Assembly: GCA_025765615.1 (NCBI GenBank)
Contig: JAIVFJ010000329.1
Location: 1 to 64,000 of the forward strand
DNA: 64,000 nt
Direction: 5' to 3'
Origin: Zopfochytrium polystomum
Taxonomy: Eukaryota > Chytridiomycota > Chytridiomycetes > Chytridiales > Chytridiaceae
Shown here one piece after another: positions 43,744 through 54,305 of the stretch (positions are counted from its first letter, which is position 1; each line of letters starts with the position of its first letter). A program made the translations under genes and the position numbers. The notes under the pieces were generated by a model. The model saw only the letters and a list, made by a program, of their open reading frames with translations. It did no database searches and was not told the origin of the DNA.

Positions 43744-45320
43744 ATGGGCTCAGCCCAGCCGCCGGCAGTTGCCAACGACGCTGCCGCCGCGCCAACCCTT
43801 CCCTCCCCGCCTCCTCCTGCCCCTCCATCCGATGACGACTCGAAACCACAGCCACCATCGCCACAGCTGCCCCACCAACACAAACAAACTCCGACACCAC
43901 CGCCAGCGGCAGCACCGCTGGCAACAGCAACTCCTGCAGCAGCTGCAGCTGCAGCTGCAACCCCTCCACCCAGATCCACCCCTCAGCCCATGGCGCCGTC
44001 GACACCACCCGTCCTTTCGGCTGCCTTAGCTAACCCCCCGCCGCAGCCCGCCCAGCCGCCACCGCCGCTATCGTCACCATCCCCAGCGCCTTCCCCTCGC
44101 AAGAAAAAGGGCTCGTTCTCTTCAGCCCACTCAGCCGCCATGTCCACATCGTCGATCGGGAGCGCCGCCACCGCCACAAACCAGATCGACATTGAAGAAG
44201 ACGTCGACGACGGCAGCGAGGACAGCGACGGTAACGATAGGAACACGTCTCCGGCCCTGCTGGAGGCCGCTGCAGACCTGCAGCTGCAGTATTGGATCGC
44301 GATGGTTCTGGTCAACAGCCTCCTGTGCTCGTTCTTTGCGGTGCACATTTACGCGGCCGTCGTTCACAGACCGGGTCTGTTTGTGCTGCACCCGGTGGGG
44401 ATCGCGCTGTTTTGCGTTCTTTCCGCCAACGCAAGGTACCGTAAACTGCAATTGTCTGTGATCCCCCAACTAATCAATTTGTTTCTTTCGCATTTCACCC
44501 GCTATCAAAGTCTCCTCACCCGCCTCTTCCGTCACGACCCCAACCGGCCGCCTCTACCGATCGCTGATCCTCCCGCTGACCCTGCTCTCCTTCTTCTGCC
44601 TCCTCGCCGCGGCCGGCGTCGCCATCTACATTCACGCGATCCGCCAGCGCCCGCACTTTTCGTCCGCCCACACGCAAATCGGCCTCGTCATCCTCATCCT
44701 CTCCCTCCCGACGACCGTGACCGCCGTCGTCCTCCTCACCCCGACCCTCCGGTCACCCTCCGCGCGGTCCTACGGCAGCCCCCCCTCCACAACATCCTCC
44801 TACCCGTCAATCTCTCCGCCGTCGCCGGGCGGTGCATCCCAGTCCCCAGCGAGGCGGCTCTCCCCGCGCGCGCTGCACGCGACCGAGACGGCGTCGGCGA
44901 CACTCGGGTTCCTGCTGGGCCTGCTCGGGTACGTGAGCGTGGGGGCGACGCTGGGCGGGTGGTACGGGGGAGTGTTTGAGCGAGGCGTCGGTGTTTGGGT
45001 CAGCGCGCTCGTGGTCGTCGCGGCGGCGGTTGCAGTACGGGTTTGTGCTGTGCGCGGGGTGGTGCTGCTGCTGCTGCAGGTGCTGCTGCCCGACTGGGTG
45101 GAGGAGACGGAGGAGGCGGCCGCATGGCCTGGTTGCGGCGGCGGCGGCGAATTCAAAGGGGAAGAAGAAGAAGGCTGGCGGCGGCGGCGCCCGGGCGGCG
45201 GAGGAGGAAGATGAGGATTCGGCAGAGGCGGCCGTTGCCGACAACGAGGAGCGACAGCGGCGGTACCGGCGCCACGTGAGGGTGCGGCCGGTGTCGCCCG
45301 GGTCGCGGGTCCCTCTGTGA
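43744..45320 (+). CDS. Cytochrome b561-like six-helix membrane protein
   Basis: Exons 43,744-44,440 and from 44,511 on (phase 1, donor GTAAAC). A Pro/Ala-rich cytosolic N-terminus of about 180 residues precedes six hydrophobic segments: YWIAMVLVNSLLCSFFAVHI; VLHPVGIALFCVLSANA; LILPLTLLSFFCLLAAAGVA; IGLVILILSLPTTVTAVVLL; LGFLLGLLGYVSVGATLGG; and WVSALVVVAAAVAV. The LHPxG motif at the second helix and HFSSAHTQIGL before the fourth match haem-ligand positions of b561/CYB561D proteins (transmembrane ascorbate or ferric reductases). Not all four haem His are clear, so the assignment is tentative. The tail in the opening frame ends at 45,214 in Gly/Arg repeats. The alternative frame to 45,320 (EERQRRYRRHVRVRPVSPG) looks more protein-like, so a one-base error near 45,150 is likely. 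Confidence 0.6.
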
Positions 45321-45385
45321 GTGGTAAAGTGTCGGGCGTTACACATACCTTATTAAGCGCCTCCGCGGCTGCACGAAAAAAATTA

Positions 45386-45587
45386 CAGCCGTTTACCGAA
45401 TTCCTTATTTTGGTAGCGGAATTTCGATGCAAATGCATCGAAATTGCAGTGCAAACCTATCGAAATTCCACTGCGACTGCAGTGCTGTTGCAGTGCAGCT
45501 GCATCGAAATTTCACTGCAAGGTCTTGCGTCATTCCCTTGGCGGCTGGCCGCAAACCAATCCGGAAGGCTCTTTCTTCTTTTGGCAA
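45386..45587 (+). repeat. Left terminal inverted repeat (202 bp)
   Basis: Matches the right repeat in reverse complement with one mismatch seen. Internally repetitive: palindrome CGATGCAAATGCATCG and several copies of TCGAAATT/AATTTCGA and GCAGTGCA motifs, likely transposase-binding sites. Confidence 0.95.
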
Positions 45588-45601
45588 GTGCCCTTCGTCA
45601 G

Positions 45602-47141
45602 ATGACAAGTGACGACGAGCTGGAGGACGAGCTGGAGGACAAGCTGGAGGACAGCAACGCCAGCACTAGCTCCTCCAGCAGAGAAGAAAGCGATGACTTT
45701 CTGCCGATTGGTCCAAGCCGTGGAGAGACCTTCACAGCTATATACACCCCACCGTTTGGTAAAGCGGAGCAACTTCAGATTCAGATTGCAGACGTGAAAA
45801 CAGCAACTATTGACGACGTCAAGAATGCAATTGAGGCTGCATTTGGCAGTGAGAGATTGAATGCCAGAAAGATAAGGGGTCTGGGATATCGGCACCCCCG
45901 TGACCCAGCCACCCAGCGTGACCGCCGACTGCAAGAGCCATGCGATCTGACCGCGTTTCGTAAAGCCGTTTGCGCCAGCAGGCTAACAGCAAAACATTGG
46001 AAGTTGAAATTCGTCACCCATTCTACCTATTCCCAATCCCCTCTCTACCTCCACCAAAAAGAAGAAGGTCAGAACAGCAGCAGCGGCTGCTGGATCCTCC
46101 AGAACTGCGTCTCGAACCCCAGCTGTCCGTCCCCCACTCAGGACACTTTCCCAGCCCACGCGTGGGCGATCGGAGACAGCTACCCAGAGTGCACCTCAAA
46201 CCCATGTCGGGGATGATTCATCGGATGAGGAGAATCGTCGACAGTCGACCGAGGTTGAGATGGATTCGGCTGAACTTCGTCAGACTGTGGAAGATCTCTA
46301 TGTTTGTCACGGGGGTGATGTCGATGCGCGTGAAGGATTCACTTATGTTTCAGAGAACGGCGGTACCATCAAGTGCACCCACCCAATGGTCACAACCTGG
46401 GCAGTAATGATTGTAAGTGGTCGCGATCACGCCTCCAGGGAAAGCTCTAACACGAATCAGATCAGGCAAGAATGTGGCGCCACTCTTCGCACTGCTCCAG
46501 CACACCATCTGTTCCATCGCACCCACCAGAAGCGAGCTGGCCAGAGGTCACCACCTGAGCCGAACCGTTCTGCAGCGGCTATTCCTGGCCCACAAGTCCA
46601 TCTTAACTTCGAGGGGCTGGACAAACTTGTCGCTAAGATACACAACATCGTGCAGCCACAGGGAGGAGCGATCAGTTTGGGTGGGGCTGGACTGGGTGCT
46701 ATCGCACGCTCTGGCCCTGCAACTGCCACGGCTCCCCACGCTCCGTTACATACGTCAATTGATGCTCTTGTTGGCGAGATAGTCCCTGCCCGAGATCAAG
46801 AACGGTGCTTGACCGCTTTGAGGAGCAACTTTGTTGGCGTGGAGTCGCTGAAGTTCATCAGTTCTGACAGGCTGGAGTCTATCGGCGTTCCCATGGGCTA
46901 TGCTGTGCGCATGGCCTTTTACGGAGGTGGATCTGCTCGTGCTGCTCCGAACAGTGCTGCTACTTCGATTGAGGCTCTTGTTGGCGAGATCACCCCGATC
47001 CCACATCAAGCGGCGATCCTGGGTGTGCTTCAAAGGCAGTGCATCGACATTGTCGCGTTGAAGTTCATCAATCTGGACATGCTGCTGAGGATTGGACTCC
47101 CCTTGGGCTACGCAGCTCAGATGGCCTTGAACGGAAGTTGA
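45602..47141 (+). CDS. Transposon accessory protein with duplicated SAM-like module
   Basis: Starts MTSDDELEDELEDKLEDSNA just inside the left repeat. An acidic/Ser segment is followed by a globular part (QIADVKTATIDDVKNAIEAA, then HWKLKFVT). A one-base shift near 46,010-46,020 carries it into the frame that continues to 47,141. That part has a basic cluster (STKKKKVR, nuclear-localisation-like), an acidic stretch, GGTIKCTHPMVTTWAVMI and, at the C-terminus, two copies of an alpha-helical unit. They are TSIDALVGEIVPA ... SLKFISSDRLESIGVPMGYA and TSIEALVGEITPI ... ALKFINLDMLLRIGLPLGYA. The L-x-x-L/I-x-x-x-x-L-x-x-I-G-[VL]-P-x-G pattern resembles SAM domains. A 54-bp GTAAGT...CAG segment (46,410-46,463) may be an intron and keeps the frame either way. 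No homologue is known to me; a DNA-binding or oligomerising helper of transposition is a guess. Confidence 0.7.
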
Positions 47142-47148
47142 AACAAGT

Positions 47149-48162
47149 TTATTGGGTGTAGCCAGCGTGGCGAATAAAGCCAACTGCCTTTCTTCTTGTT
47201 ATGATATCGCAAACCATCAAAATAAGATCGTGTCGTTGAAAAAGGTTGTGAAGGTGGCCTTCCATTCGACGGAACTCGGACTTGATGACTGAGAAAGCCT
47301 CTTCAATCGGATTGAGGAATGGGCAGTAAGCGGGGAGGTAGATCAAGCGCACACCGTATTCTTCGCATGCCTCGCCCACACGACGATCGTGATGGATTCT
47401 CGCATTATCCAGAATGAGAACTTCACCTTCCTCCATTTTCGGAAGGAGTACGCTCACCAGAAAGTCGACAAATATGTCCGCAGTTGCAGATCCGTCCACT
47501 GTGCACTTGGCACGGATTCCTGTTGCGCCCAATGCCGCTATCAGGGTCGTGCTTTGTCCGCGGATTCCTGTCTGGCGAACTGCAGCTCGACGGCCCGCCC
47601 TGGAATAACCGTACCGACGGCTGAAGCTCTTGTCATCGACGCGGGTTTCGTCAACAAAAACACAGTCGCTTGCAACGAGCTCCTCTTCCATCAGTTGGCG
47701 AAACGCAGCAATCGCAACCTCCGACCTCTGGATGAAGGAGACAGAGAGCTTTGGTGGAAGACTTGAGAGAGGGGAGGAAGAGATGATAGGTTCGCCACGA
47801 ACCTTTTTCCTTGTAATTCCAAGGAACTTCAATGCGGAGTGGACCACCTTTGGTGACACTGCCAGATCCAGTCGTTCGCTCAGCCTGCCAGCGATCTCAT
47901 CCTGATGCATCTGGGGGTTTTCCAAAAGGAGATCTTCAATGAAGTCCAAATCGTTGCGCAAGAGTGACATTGGGCGACCACGCCCAACGCCACAGGGAGG
48001 AGTGTGCGTGCCCCATCTCTCGTACGTGGCCAGAATCTTTCTCACTGACTGGATGCTGATTCGGTAAGTGCCTGCAAGCTGGTGTACTGTTTGTGCGACT
48101 GGTCCATAGAAGCAGTCGTACACAAGCTCTCGAATTTGATTGCTAATACGTCGGCCACGCAT
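47149..48162 (-). CDS. DD34E transposase (Tc1/mariner-IS630 superfamily)
   Basis: Intact 337-aa protein; the start at 48,162 (MRGRRISNQI) lies just inside the right inverted repeat, and the open frame upstream is only repeat sequence. The N-terminal 120 residues form a paired-like helix-turn-helix DNA-binding region (YGPVAQTVHQLAGTYRIS; DEIAGRLSERLDLAVSPKVV). The catalytic DDE core has Asp171 in CVFVDETRV, Asp252 in VLILDNARIHH and Glu287 in YCPFLNPIEEAFSVIKSEFR, with 34 residues between the last two. The motifs are those of the DDE_3 / IS630 endonuclease. All catalytic residues are present and there is no frameshift, so the enzyme may be active. It converges on the accessory gene. Confidence 0.95.
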   Translation of the reverse strand: MRGRRISNQIRELVYDCFYGPVAQTVHQLAGTYRISIQSVRKILATYERWGTHTPPCGVGRGRPMSLLRNDLDFIEDLLLENPQMHQDEIAGRLSERLDLAVSPKVVHSALKFLGITRKKVRGEPIISSSPLSSLPPKLSVSFIQRSEVAIAAFRQLMEEELVASDCVFVDETRVDDKSFSRRYGYSRAGRRAAVRQTGIRGQSTTLIAALGATGIRAKCTVDGSATADIFVDFLVSVLLPKMEEGEVLILDNARIHHDRRVGEACEEYGVRLIYLPAYCPFLNPIEEAFSVIKSEFRRMEGHLHNLFQRHDLILMVCDIITRRKAVGFIRHAGYTQ

Positions 48163-48225
48163 TGTGTGGGAGAGGGGAAGGAAGAAGCCGGGGTTGACGG
48201 AAGGATAATGATGGGAAGATGTCCA

Positions 48226-48427
48226 TTGCCAAAAGAAGAAAGAGCCTTCCTGATTGGTTTGCGGCCAGCCGCCAAGGGAATGACGCAAGACCTTGCAGTG
48301 AAATTTCGATGCAGCTGCACTGCAACAGCACTGCAGTCGCAGTGGAATTTCGATAGGTTTGCACTGCAATTTCGATGCATTTGCATCGAAATTCCGCTAC
48401 CAAAATAAGGAATTCGGTAAACGGCTG
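48226..48427 (-). repeat. Right terminal inverted repeat (202 bp)
   Basis: Reverse complement of the left repeat; ends in CGGCTG followed by TA. It lies about 60 bp upstream of the transposase start codon and so may carry the transposase promoter. Confidence 0.95.
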
Positions 48428-48469
48428 TAAACAAAAGAAAGATAAAAAAATAAAATCCGCCAAAAAACG

Positions 48470-49366
48470 ATGGACTCCAGCGGCCCCGCTGCCGTCGCCG
48501 CCACCAACCCTGACGCCGCTGCCGATGCTCTCGCTCACTCTGCCACCACGGCCCCCTTGCCGTCACCAGTACAACAGCATCCGTCGTCCCCACCACCATC
48601 GCCGCCGCCCTCCTTCACCTCGCCCACGATCCCACCGCCGTCCTCATCGCCGACCGCAACCCCACCATCACCCACAGCGCCGCCCTCTCCAGCGGCACAC
48701 CAACCCCCACCCCCGGCCCACCACCTCACCACGACCCCACTCCTCCCCACAACCCACGCAATCCCGCGCATCTACACCTCCGCGCAGCCAAACTCCTCCC
48801 TCCTCTCCGCCAGCATCCCGCAATTCGACGCCCTCTACGCCTCCACCCACCCGTCCCTCGCCTCCCGCGTGGCTGGGGAGCGGTGGCGGCGGACGGTGGA
48901 AGGGTTGAACCGGCGTGTGCGTGCGGGGCACGGAGTGCGGGAGGGGGAGGCGGAGAGCAGCAGCGTCGGGAGGCGGCGCGGGGCGGCTGGGAGGGTCGGG
49001 AGGGCGGTCGGGGGGGCGGTCGCGGTGTGGGCTGGGTGGTGGCCGGGTGGCGGGGGGAGGGCGGGCGAGGAGGTGAGTTTTGTCGTTTGCTTTTTTCCGG
49101 TTGCACGTTGTGGCGACGCGCGCTGACCCACTCCCCGGCTTTTTCGCGGCCCCCGCGCAGATGATGCAGGAGATTGCGCGGTTCCTGGACGACGAGAACG
49201 GCGCGGTGTACGAGCCGGCGGGGTTCAGGATTCTCGTGAGTTGCCTGTCGCCTTTTTTTGCTTGCGTTTTTGGGGTCTTTTGGCTCCCCAACGCTGATTC
49301 AACGCCTTCAAAAAGCATCCGGAACGAACGGGGTTCCTTCATCTCGAGGTCGTGCAGTTCAGATAG
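48470..49366 (+). CDS. ERF4/GOLGA7-family palmitoyltransferase subunit
   Basis: Exons 48,470-49,072, 49,161-49,235 and 49,316-49,366, all GT-AG and in phase 0, give about 242 aa. A long Pro/Ser-rich N-terminus is followed by the ERF4 domain: HAIPRIYTSAQPN, SASIPQFDALYASTHP, AGERWRRTVEGLNRRVRA, a helical Ala/Gly/Trp stretch, MMQEIARFLDDENGAVYEPA joined to GFRIL, then HPERTGFLHLEVVQFR. The last parts align with the C-terminus of GOLGA7/Erf4 (YIxEQNxxIYxPxGL...DPxxxGxRVIEI). Erf4/GOLGA7 partners a DHHC enzyme (Erf2/ZDHHC9) to palmitoylate Ras at the ER/Golgi. The start codon is 42 bp after the transposon, so the promoter may have been altered by the insertion. A degraded tandem copy lies at 51.8 kb. 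Confidence 0.82.
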
Positions 49367-50010
49367 GAAAGGGGCCGAGGTCGGGGGGGGCAAAGTGGCG
49401 CCCGGTGAGCCGCCAATCCAAACTCTCGACGCTTCCCCAGCGGTACTTGCTCGGATATGCTTGTCCGGACATGGTCACCCCTCTGTTCTCCACTTGATTG
49501 CGATTACCTTTTCCCCCCTTCCCCCCTCCGTAACGCCTTTCACTCTACCACTCACTCAGCGGCACCTCGTACACCGCCCCTGGGCTTCGCGTTTCCTTCT
49601 ATAGAGCAAATAAGAAATTGGGACCTACCCCCGTTTGCAAGTTTCCAAACAGCCTCTTCGTGTAAATTTCTCACTTGGGGCCAGGATTTCCCGTGTGGTG
49701 ATGTGAAAGGGTGAATGGTGCATGAGCGAGCAGCGTCCGACGGGCTCAGGGGCAGTGTGCGAAAGGGAGAAAGCCTGAGTGGAGTCCAGAGTCACGCGAT
49801 AGGGGAGGCGGGGACGGAAAAGCGCGGTGGCGTGCAACCACTGTAGACCGCCCCCTCGACGCACGCGCAGAGCCTCTCCAGCAGAGTCCATCGAAAGAAT
49901 TCCGTACGACGCCTCCCCCGCCAGTCGGAGAATAAGGTGAGTTGGTTTTCGACGCTTGGTTCGTCTCCGCATTCCCACCCAACTTCCTCCAACACCCCCA
50001 CCCCCCTTCC
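48570..50010 (+). repeat. Segmental duplication, unit 1 (intact ERF4-like gene and 3' flank)
   Basis: Sequence from within ERF4 exon 1 through the 3' flank recurs at 51,826-52,905. Matching landmarks include the exon 2 and 3 blocks, a GAGCAAATAAGAA block, GTATGAGCGAGCAACGTCC-like and CAGAGTCACGCGA blocks, and TTTTCGACGTTGGTTCG-like sequence at the distal end. Extent was judged by eye. Confidence 0.7.
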
Positions 50011-50092
50011 CCGCAGTCTCATGCTGAAATTCCCTCCAAGTAGGGGGAGAGGGTTGAGGAGACAGCGAGACGGACAGACAGAGAGGCAGAGG

Positions 50093-50169
<77 letters not shown>

Positions 50170-51825
50170 CGAATAAGTGCGCGAGGCAAGTGCGCGAGGC
50201 AAGTGCTGTGAGGGCTGTGGGACAAGGAAGGAAGCGGGAACGAAATGTCGAAGGCTCTTGCCTCCGCACCAACTGCTTGCCTTCACCTATGGCAGTCTTT
50301 GCTCTATACACAAACCAAACCAACTGCCACTCTCGTATGCCGGGTTCTTTTCCACACTCTGCATTCACACTGTAATAACCTGCTTGTTGTCCGCTAACAC
50401 AGACTCTCGCGTATATGGCGGCTGCATTGCACACCGGCCTCTGACAACGTAGGCCCACCAATCGAGCCCGGCCTCATCACAGACCGTGGGACGAGGGTCG
50501 TGTGTGGGTATGCTGAGTCGATCCCTCCCTCCTTGCACGGCAGCAATTCTGTTTCGTGCCCGAATCCAAGCGTGTGTCCCATTCGTGCAGCAAGGTTTCA
50601 AAAATTCCGTTCATAGCCAGATTTCCTGTTTCGTGTGGCACAAGGTTAATCGTACGTCGCCTTGTCCGCACATTCTGCAGTGGAGTCTCTCCAAAGCCCA
50701 GAACATCCCGCCCGGGGTGGCTTTCGAGGAATACGGAGGTCTTCACCGAATTTGGATGGCAGTTGGCCCTCGTGTCGTCTCTCATCATCGTTATTCCACC
50801 GTTCACCGCGCGTTGCCACTCACTAACCGCCCGCAGTAAGAAACTCGATAACCCGCGGCGCCATATTTCAAATCGTGACGGTGGTGGCGGACAGTTGTCT
50901 TCCAGAAAGAAACACAGAGTCGTAGCCGTTGAATACCACCGGTGACACACTTCCCAGTCGCACGTGCCTTGGCGCGCGGTTCCCTGGCAGATGCCTGCCT
51001 GCTTGGTTGCTTTATTCACGTTACGCGACCGTGCCGGGCGGCGCCTTCCGTCCAGACGTCGTCTTGTCAGACGGTCTTGGGCGCGTGTTTTTGGCAACCC
51101 GCACCCCTCGCCACCCTGCCCTGACCGTCGAGACTGCCGGCCGTTCCCACTGGAGCACCAGAGTCGCCGCCGCTGGACAGAGGCTCCTGCGCAGCGCCGG
51201 CTGTGGCAGATGGATGGTTGAGGAGGAGCGTTATTGTGAGAGGAGACTCAGTCCGACCAGCCACCGAAGCGAGGTTGTTGCAATGGTGTGATGGCATTGG
51301 CGTGATGGCGATGGCATCACCTCAACTCGCAAAAAACAAGGACAACAGACGGCGACCGCTACGTGTGACAACGAGGACCTGCCTTTCGCCCTGTGAGTGC
51401 CGTGTTTATCAATACCACAACCAGCAGGACACTCCGTAGTTTTTGGAAGAAGCCTCATCGTCTATTCAGGTGAGCTCCAGTGGGGAGGAGATGGGCGCCG
51501 ACGCTGTTGCGGCAACTGCAAGCATCAGCCAAGGAAAGATGGCAGGGGCGCATCCTGGAAGACGCGGATGAGGTGGCCCGTAGGCGAGGCAGGGCAAGAG
51601 AGACGCGTTTGGGCGCAGCTGTGCTGACAGACGGTTGGTTGCTGATTGACAGTGTGTATGTTTGTCCAACTTGTTCAGTTTCATAGGAGCCGAATCATGT
51701 TCTGTTTCCGCACTTTTTTGCATCCAGCCAGGCAGACACGCCACGTCACGCCCGTCAATTAGAAAATTGTTGCAACTTGTCGGTTTTTTGCTCGCGAGAG
51801 AGAGCGTCCTTGTCTTCTCACGTCC
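50011..51825. other. Spacer between the duplicated units, (GA)n
   Basis: Contains a GA microsatellite (about 50,088-50,165). The longest open frame (minus strand, 51,097-50,477, 206 codons) has no domain-like features and I do not call it. No RNA gene is seen. Confidence 0.5.
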
Positions 51826-52275
51826 TATGAGTTGCCGTCAGCCCCGTCGTCCCCACCGTTGCCGCCCTCCTCGTCCTCCTCGCCCACGATCCCACCGCCG
51901 TCGTTCTCATCGCCGCAGCCGCCGGCCCCACGCGCGGGGCGGCGGGGACGGTTGGAGCGGTCGCGGTGTGGGCTGGGTGGTGGTGGCGGCCGGGAGCGAG
52001 GAGGTCGGGTTTTGGTGGCCCAGTTTCCAATGCTCGTTGTGGCGTACGCGCTGACCCCCTGCTTTTCTTTTTCGCGGCCCCCGCGCAGATGATGCAGGAG
52101 ATTGCGCGGTTCCTGGACGACGAGAACGATGCGGTGTACGAGCCGGCGGGGTTTAGGACTCTCGTGATTTGTCTGTCCTTTTTTTGCGCTGCGTTTTTGG
52201 GTCTTATTTAACGCCTTCAAAAAGCGTCCGGAACGAACGGGGTTACTTCATCTCGAGGTCGTGGAGTTCAGATAG
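51826..52275 (+). pseudogene. ERF4-like pseudogene (tandem copy with internal deletion)
   Basis: Retains a piece of the Pro/Ser-coding start (around CTCGCCCACGATCCCACCGCCGT at 51,877), then jumps to the end of exon 1 (GCGGTGTGGGCTGGGTGGT), so about 350 bp encoding the conserved core of exon 1 is deleted. Exon 2 is nearly identical (MMQEIARFLDDENDAVYEPA), but its donor changed from GTGAGT to GTGATT. Exon 3 also survives (RPERTGLLHLEVVEFR, stop). Without the deleted core it cannot form the domain. Confidence 0.8.
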
Positions 52276-53590
52276 GAAGGGGGGGCGGGGTTTGGGGATA
52301 AAGTGGGGACCCGGTGAACCGCCAAACAAAAAACTCGACGCCTCCTCGGCGCTCGGATATCCATGTCCCGACAAAGCCCCCACCCCGTTGTTCTCTGCTT
52401 GATTGCAATCACGTCTCTCCATTGCGCCGCCCGTCACTCTGACCACTCACTGAGCGACAGCCCCCGTACACCGTTCGCTCGCTTCCTTTCCTTCCCCCTC
52501 TTCACCTACCCCCTGCGCTTCGCGTTTCCTTCTGCAGAGCAAATAAGAAGAAATGGGGGGCCGCTCTCCCACCCCGCGCCCTCTGCGACTGAATGGTGTG
52601 TGTGCATTTCTCATTCTTGGGGCCAGGATATCCATCATGGTGGTAATATGGAAGAAAGGGCGGCGGTGTATGAGCGAGCAACGTCCGGCGCGCTCTGGGG
52701 CAGTGTGCAAAGAGAGTCGTCTACGAGTAGGTCCAGAGTCACGCGAAGCGCAACCACAGGATCTACTCCCCCTTTCTCCGCCGCACACACGCAAAGCCAC
52801 TCCAACGAAAAGAAATAATTGCGCCGGCCGCCCCTGCCGGTTGGAGAATAGGAGGTGAGTGGGGTTTTCGACGTTGGTTCGCTCTCCGCATTCCCTTCTA
52901 ACTCTCGGGAATCAGAAGGTACGAATGGGGGAGGGCGGAGGGGGGAAGGATGGGGGCGGTCTGGGAATGCACGGGGATGGACCAGACGAGTGGGAATGAG
53001 CGAGTGGAGACGGTACCGGCACTTGACCCGCTGCGTGGCGGTTTATCTTCGGGAGGGCTTGGTGGGGCGCTCTGAGGGGTGAGTTTAGTTCTGCCGGCAC
53101 GTTTTATGACCGACCCTCTCCAAAGGTAGCGACGAAACACTGTTGTTTAGGGGGCCAGCACTAACCAATCCTTCGCATTTGACTCCTTCATCGCGAAAGA
53201 CCTCGTCCCCGTCGACGAACTGCACAGGGGACTCTTTGCAAGGAGAGGGGGCGGAGCCAAATTGACACGCTCCGGGACCGAATAACAGACTGTTCGCGCA
53301 TGAGGATGGGTGGAGAAGCGAGCAAGGCGATCGTTCTCGACGCGCGATCCCAAACCGCCACTCTCTCTTTGTCGGGGAGGGGACAGAGGTCTTCAATTCC
53401 CCCTCCAAACACGCGTCTGTAAGGGGAACGCGGGCCGCTTCTCTCGAGCAGAGCTGCAGTAAAGCGATCGATGTGGTAAGGAAGACGTGGGAAGGTGGGA
53501 GTGGGGTTGGGGTCTGGTAATGCTGAGTAGGAAAGCTCTCCGAACGCACGCGTTCCCCACACTCATTCCTACACAGTCACAGCAGGCACT

Positions 53591-53623
<33 letters not shown>

Positions 53624-54251
53624 CTCGTTGGGGGTCTCACGTACCTTTTCTTCCCTACTGAACTCGCATCGAATGACGGCCTTTCGCCGAGCGGTTTGCC
53701 TGAAGTAGAAGCAATCCTGGTGCTGTACCGGGCTGGGTCTTCCCTCCTTCCCTCTCCCCCCCCTACCCCTCTTACCGTTCCTGCGTCTGCGAAAGAGCCT
53801 CAGCTTTCCTACGCGCAGGGAGGGAGGATTAGGGTCCGCCTTCATTTCAACCCCAACGTAAGTTGATGACGGGGATGGGGGGATGGTGTGGAATGGGCGA
53901 GCGCGTGGGGAGGTGGAACGCAAGCCCCCCAGAGCTGCTCCTATTCCGATATATTGCCGCAAACCAATTTGCTTTTGTTTTTTAAAGTTTTCGTATACTT
54001 CTCTCACAGCCAACTTCAGCCCATCTCCTGCGTCCTGGGGCCGTTGTGCAGGTGGGGTTCTTTTTTGCTTGCTCGCTCTCACCACTAATGAGACTTCCTT
54101 GGCGAAGTAAAGAACCTTTGCAGTCGGCCACTTCCTTCTGGCTGCCGTGGCTATGCGCTGACTTTCTCCCGCCACTTCTTTGACGTTTGTCTCTGCTCTC
54201 TATCTAGCTCGCTCTACTACCTTTTTTTTTTTCTTTGTTCTATGCTCGCTT

Positions 54252-54305
<54 letters not shown>

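Larger units (their letters stand above)
45386..48427. mobile_element. Complete two-gene Tc1/mariner (IS630-like) transposon, 3,042 bp
   Basis: Bounded by 202-bp inverted repeats that start CAGCCGTTTACCG and are flanked by TA on both sides (45,384-45,385 and 48,428-48,429), the duplication expected of this superfamily. It contains two convergent genes: an accessory ORF (+, 45,602-47,141) and a DD34E transposase (-, 48,162-47,149), whose stop codons are only 7 bp apart. The repeats differ from each other at one visible position (C in AATCCGG against A in AATCAGG), so insertion was recent. It sits 65 bp after the b561-like gene and 42 bp before the ERF4-like start. Confidence 0.95.

Noticed and set aside
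48163..48369. N-terminal extension of the transposase to 48,369
   Set aside because: The extra residues are translated from the right TIR; the ATG at 48,162 starts the helix-turn-helix domain directly.
50477..51097. 206-codon minus-strand frame between ERF4 copies
   Set aside because: No motif, biased composition and no splice or promoter support.
53393..54175. 260-codon minus-strand frame upstream of methionine synthase
   Set aside because: Crosses a CA microsatellite (poly Cys-Val) and has no recognisable fold; likely non-coding.
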